DNA from: Pseudomonadota bacterium
Lineage (GTDB): Bacteria > Pseudomonadota > Gammaproteobacteria > Burkholderiales > Burkholderiaceae_B
DNA length: 35,072 nucleotides
NCBI GenBank assembly: GCA_023389155.1
Contig: JAEWEV010000001.1
Span: 1-35,072, forward strand
Reading direction: 5' to 3'
Shown: positions 32,048-35,072 of the stretch, one piece after another
Layout: every line of letters starts with the position of its first letter
Numbering within the stretch: position 1 is the stretch's first letter
The notes under the pieces: generated by a model
Database searches by the model: none
What the model was told of the DNA's origin: nothing
The model's input: the letters and a program-made list of their open reading frames with translations, nothing else
Translations under genes and position numbers: made by a program

Positions 32048-33184
32048 CTAAGGATGAGGATGTACCACCATATTGTTCCGGTGGATCAGCTCTTCGTCGC
32101 GACAGTTGCCCAGAATGGTTTCGATTTCACGCGTAGGATGCCGCATGATGCGGCGGGTGTCAGCCGATGAGTAATTGACCAGTCCGCGAGCAATTTCGCG
32201 ATGCTGTGCATCGGTACAGGCCACCACATCGCCCCGTTCAAATTCGCCGATGACATCTGTCACGCCCACTGCGAGCAGACTTTTTCCCTGTTCGACCAGG
32301 GCCTTGCGGGCACCGTCATCCAGTACCAGTTTGCCTGGCAGACGCAAGTGATCGGCCATCCACTGCTTGCGGGCCGAGCGCAGGAAAGGAGAAGCGCGCA
32401 GTTCGGTGCCGATGGCTTCGCCTCGTCCCAGACGTTCCAGGACCTTATCTTCACGTCCCGAGGCAATAACCGTGGTGGCGCCACTGCTCGCGGCGCGCTT
32501 GGCCGCCAGCACTTTGGTCAGCATGCCACCGGTACCTACATGGCTGCCGGCACCGCCGGCCATTTTCTGCAGCGCGGGGTCGCCAGCAGTGGCAAGGTGA
32601 ATAAAGCGGGCATCCGGATTGTTGCGAGGATCGCTGTCATACAGGCCACGCTGATCGGTAAGGATGATCAGTGCATCGGCTTCTATCAGGTTGCTGACTA
32701 CGGCACCCAGTGTGTCGTTGTCACCCAGGCGAATTTCGTCGGTCACGACTGTATCATTTTCGTTGACGATGGGAATGACCCCCAGTTCCAGCAGCTTGAA
32801 AATGGCCGAACGGGCATTCAGATAGCGCAATCGGTCGGTCAGATCTTCGTGGGTGAGCAGGATCTGGGCCGCACGTATGTTGTGGGCCGCAAAGGCTGAT
32901 TCATAAGCCTGGATCAGTCCCATCTGGCCCACTGCCGCTGCGGCCTGCAGTTCGCTCATTGCCTTGGGCCGGCTTTTCCACTTCAGGCGCGCCATGCCTT
33001 CGGCGATCGCACCACTGGATACGAGAATGAGTTGTTTGTTTTGCCGGCACAGCGCGGCAATTTGCGATGACCATTCTCCAATCGCCTTCGGATCCAGCCC
33101 CTGGCCATTGTTGGTGACCAGAGAGGAGCCGACCTTGACCACAATACGTCTTGCGCTGGCCACTGAAGAAACAAATTCACTCAT
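32048..33184 (-). CDS. proB: glutamate 5-kinase
   Basis: Phosphorylates glutamate to glutamyl 5-phosphate, the first step of proline synthesis. 378 residues: amino acid kinase domain (about 10-260) with RIVVKVGSSLVTN, LVSSGAIAEGMARL, PIVNENDTV and GTGGMLTKVLAAKRA, then a C-terminal PUA domain (about 285-365; LVLDDGARKALVEQGKSLLAVGV). This is the longer ProB form that has the PUA domain, as in E. coli. It follows obgE by 48 nt on the same strand, the common rplU-rpmA-obgE-proB order of betaproteobacteria. proA is not in the window. Confidence 0.94.
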   Translation of the reverse strand: MSEFVSSVASARRIVVKVGSSLVTNNGQGLDPKAIGEWSSQIAALCRQNKQLILVSSGAIAEGMARLKWKSRPKAMSELQAAAAVGQMGLIQAYESAFAAHNIRAAQILLTHEDLTDRLRYLNARSAIFKLLELGVIPIVNENDTVVTDEIRLGDNDTLGAVVSNLIEADALIILTDQRGLYDSDPRNNPDARFIHLATAGDPALQKMAGGAGSHVGTGGMLTKVLAAKRAASSGATTVIASGREDKVLERLGRGEAIGTELRASPFLRSARKQWMADHLRLPGKLVLDDGARKALVEQGKSLLAVGVTDVIGEFERGDVVACTDAQHREIARGLVNYSSADTRRIMRHPTREIETILGNCRDEELIHRNNMVVHPHP

Positions 33185-33232
33185 GTTGCAATGATCCGGA
33201 AGGGAAAAACAAAGAATAACGGACTCGGTTAA

Positions 33233-34351
33233 TTACCTGGTGGTATCGGTGAGATCGCCACGTGTTTCGTCAAAGCGCGGATCGTCCGGCACATAGGTAC
33301 CGGCCTGCTTGTCCTGCTCGACCATTTCGCGTGATTTCTCGGCGTCAAGGTAATCCTGCAGGGCCCAGATCAGCGCCTGCGTACCATCGCCGGAAAGGGC
33401 AGAGATGGCAAAGACAGGGCCTTCCCATTGCAGTTCGCGACAGAGTCTGTCCTGTACATCCTGCGGATCATTGACCATGTCCAGCTTGTTCAGAATCAGC
33501 CAGCGAGGTTTTGAGTAAAGCTCGGCATCATATTTGCGCAGCTCTTCTGCGATGGCGCGCACATTCTGGGCGGCAGATTCTACCGGGTCAAGGTCGGGAT
33601 CGGGGCTGGAAACATCCACCAGATGCAGCAGTACCCGGGTGCGTGACAGATGGCGCAGGAACAGGTGCCCAAGACCGGCGCCTTCCGAAGCGCCTTCGAT
33701 CAGGCCTGGGATGTCGGCAACGACAAAACTGCGGGACGTTGACGTGCGTACCACGCCAAGATTCGGATGCAGTGTGGTAAATGGATAATCTGCAATTTTG
33801 GGTTTGGCGTTGGAGATGCGGGTAATGAGCGTGGACTTGCCGGCATTGGGCATTCCCAGCAGACCGACATCAGCCAGTACCTTGAGTTCCAGGCGCAGCT
33901 TGCGCTGTTCGCCTTCCTTGCCATATGTAAACTGTCGTGGTGCACGGTTGACGCTGGATTTGAAGTGCAGATTGCCCATGCCACCCTGGCCGCCTGCAGC
34001 AAGTGTGACCTGCATTCCATGATGGGTCAGATCGAAAAGCTGTTCGTTGGTTTCGGCATCATGGATAACGGTGCCTACCGGAACGCGCAGTGTAATATCG
34101 GGAGCAGCCGCGCCGTATTGGTCAGAGCCGCGGCCATTTTCACCATTCTTGCCGCGATGCAGGCGCGCGTAGCGAAAGTCGATCAGGGTGTTGATGTTCC
34201 TGTCAGCAACGGCATAAATGCTGCTGCCGCGCCCGCCGTCGCCGCCGTCTGGGCCGCCCTTGGGGATGAATTTTTCGCGACGAAAACTCGCCGCCCCATT
34301 GCCGCCTTTGCCGGCAATGACTTCGATGGTCGCTTCGTCAACGAATTTCAT
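33233..34351 (-). CDS. obgE: GTPase Obg/CgtA
   Basis: Essential ribosome-associated GTPase involved in 50S assembly and stress control. 372 residues. The N-terminal Obg fold (1-158) is glycine-rich: AGKGGNGAASFRREKFIPKGGPDGGDGG. The G domain (about 160-335) shows G1 GMPNAGKST, G3 DIPGLIEGA and G4 NKLD. The short C-terminal tail has TYVPDDPRFDETRGD. Start ATG 34351 (MKFVDEATI) with GGAACC just upstream; the open frame extends to 34402 but those residues are unlike Obg. A terminator lies between rpmA and obgE, so obgE may depend on read-through or its own promoter. Confidence 0.95.
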   Translation of the reverse strand: MKFVDEATIEVIAGKGGNGAASFRREKFIPKGGPDGGDGGRGSSIYAVADRNINTLIDFRYARLHRGKNGENGRGSDQYGAAAPDITLRVPVGTVIHDAETNEQLFDLTHHGMQVTLAAGGQGGMGNLHFKSSVNRAPRQFTYGKEGEQRKLRLELKVLADVGLLGMPNAGKSTLITRISNAKPKIADYPFTTLHPNLGVVRTSTSRSFVVADIPGLIEGASEGAGLGHLFLRHLSRTRVLLHLVDVSSPDPDLDPVESAAQNVRAIAEELRKYDAELYSKPRWLILNKLDMVNDPQDVQDRLCRELQWEGPVFAISALSGDGTQALIWALQDYLDAEKSREMVEQDKQAGTYVPDDPRFDETRGDLTDTTR

Positions 34352-34441
34352 AATGGTTCCTGTGTCAAAAATGGTGTCGCCGTAAGAGAGGATGATGATC
34401 ATCCGCGTATGCAGATCTGGGCGGACGGGCCGGCTCAGAAT

Positions 34442-34477
34442 AAAAAATGCCGTTCACCTGGCGACAAGTGAACGGCA
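34442..34477 (-). terminator. terminator after rplU-rpmA
   Basis: On the minus strand a perfect 10-bp stem, TGCCGTTCAC (plus 34448-34457) with GTGAACGGCA (plus 34468-34477), is followed by six T (plus A-run 34442-34447). It lies 23 nt after the rpmA stop and before obgE, setting the ribosomal protein pair apart from the downstream genes. Confidence 0.85.
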
Positions 34478-34499
34478 CTGCATGATGTCCGGGAAAGGT

Positions 34500-34760
34500 T
34501 TAATCAGCCTTTGTGACGGAAACGGTATGCTTGTTGAGTGCGCCTTTATGTGAAAAGGAAACACTGCCGTCTACCAGTGCGTACAGGGTGTGGTCTTTAC
34601 CCATACCAACATTGGTACCGGGGTGAAAACGTGTGCCACGCTGACGAACAATGATTGAACCGGCTGGAATGACCTGACCACCGAAGGCTTTCACGCCCAG
34701 TCGTTTGGATTCCGAGTCGCGGCCGTTGCGGGTTGAGCCGCCGCCCTTTTTCTGTGCCAT
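34500..34760 (-). CDS. rpmA: 50S ribosomal protein L27
   Basis: 86-residue L27 of the large ribosomal subunit, whose N-terminal tail reaches the peptidyl transferase centre. The sequence MAQKKGGGSTRNGRDSESKR, then LGVKAFGGQ and GSIIVRQRGTRFHPG, is unmistakable. Start ATG 34760 with AGGAG nearby upstream. It is 30 nt downstream of rplU and presumably co-transcribed with it. Confidence 0.97.
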   Translation of the reverse strand: MAQKKGGGSTRNGRDSESKRLGVKAFGGQVIPAGSIIVRQRGTRFHPGTNVGMGKDHTLYALVDGSVSFSHKGALNKHTVSVTKAD

Positions 34761-34790
34761 GTTTAAGCTCCTGTTGTGTTAACGAACGGA

Positions 34791-35072
34791 TCAAGCAGTG
34801 ATTGCTTCGATGACGATCTGGGTGTAATTCTGGCGATGGCCCTGGTGCCGCTGATAATGCTTGCGACGGCGCATTTTGAAAATTTTCACCTTGTCGTGAC
34901 GTCCATGTGCAAGAACTTTGGCTTTAACCACAGCGCCAGCAACCAGGGGAGCACCCACTTTGAGTGATTCACCTTCGCCTACTGACAAAACCTGGTCCAG
35001 CGAGATTTCTTGCCCGATGTCTGCCGGTATCTGTTCTACCTTGAGTTTTTGACCTTCGGCAACACGATACTG
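34791..35072 (-). CDS. rplU: 50S ribosomal protein L21 (5' end missing)
   Basis: 93 residues are visible, reading from QYRVAEGQKLKVEQIPADIG to the C-terminus IVIEAITA, including KVLAHGRHDKVKIFKMRRRKHYQRHQGHRQNYT, the typical L21 C-terminal half. L21 is normally about 103 residues with an N-terminus like MYAVIKTGGK, so about ten codons lie beyond the right edge. First gene of the rplU-rpmA pair; its promoter is outside the window. Confidence 0.95.
   Translation of the reverse strand, partial: QYRVAEGQKLKVEQIPADIGQEISLDQVLSVGEGESLKVGAPLVAGAVVKAKVLAHGRHDKVKIFKMRRRKHYQRHQGHRQNYTQIVIEAITA

Overview
The window reads as chromosomal core DNA of a betaproteobacterium, most likely Burkholderiales/Alcaligenaceae (the Bordetella-Achromobacter-Advenella group). 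This is judged from the style of the proteins (IspB, IlvD, Ppc, CysG, CysJ/CysI, NirB, ObgE), not from any search. There are no insertion sequences, phage genes, CRISPR arrays or rRNAs, and I found no tRNA. Nearly every gene has a clear family assignment.

Layout, left to right. (1) ispB, then a glutamine-type ABC transporter (glnH, glnP, glnQ), ilvD with a good terminator, and a small flavin-reductase-like protein, all on +. (2) ppc and a DUF4239-like membrane protein on -. (3) A 518-bp gene-poor spacer with odd spaced repeats, followed by an aconitase/isopropylmalate-dehydratase fusion whose swivel domain comes first. (4) A nitrate assimilation block: nasT (ANTAR regulator, -) diverges from nrtA-nrtB-nrtD-nirB-nirD-nasA-cobA (+). 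The nasT/nrtA spacer holds two divergent sigma-54 promoter matches, one NtrC-like palindrome, and a leader RNA with two A-N-N-G-N-N hexaloop hairpins. The second hairpin is mutually exclusive with an intrinsic terminator, which is the layout of ANTAR antitermination. (5) thiC (-) behind a TPP riboswitch with a hairpin that would hide its ribosome binding site. (6) cysG (-) divergent from cysJ-cysI (+), assimilatory sulfite reduction. (7) An XRE-type regulator and an AT-rich spacer, then proB, obgE, rpmA and the 3' part of rplU, all on -.

How the genes work together. The centre of the window is a siroheme-dependent assimilation hub. Nitrate is imported (NrtABD), reduced to nitrite (NasA) and then to ammonium (NirBD); sulfite is reduced to sulfide (CysJI). 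NirB and CysI both need siroheme, and the window supplies two uroporphyrinogen-III methyltransferases: one in the nitrate operon (cobA) and one in CysG, which also completes siroheme. The nitrate operon appears to be gated twice: by nitrogen status (sigma-54/NtrC) at initiation and by NasT at the leader terminator.

The most unexpected large-scale feature is the pair of ends. The window starts just upstream of ispB (+) and stops inside rplU (-). In many proteobacteria these two genes are immediate divergent neighbours, so the two ends would be adjacent if the segment were circular or tandemly repeated.
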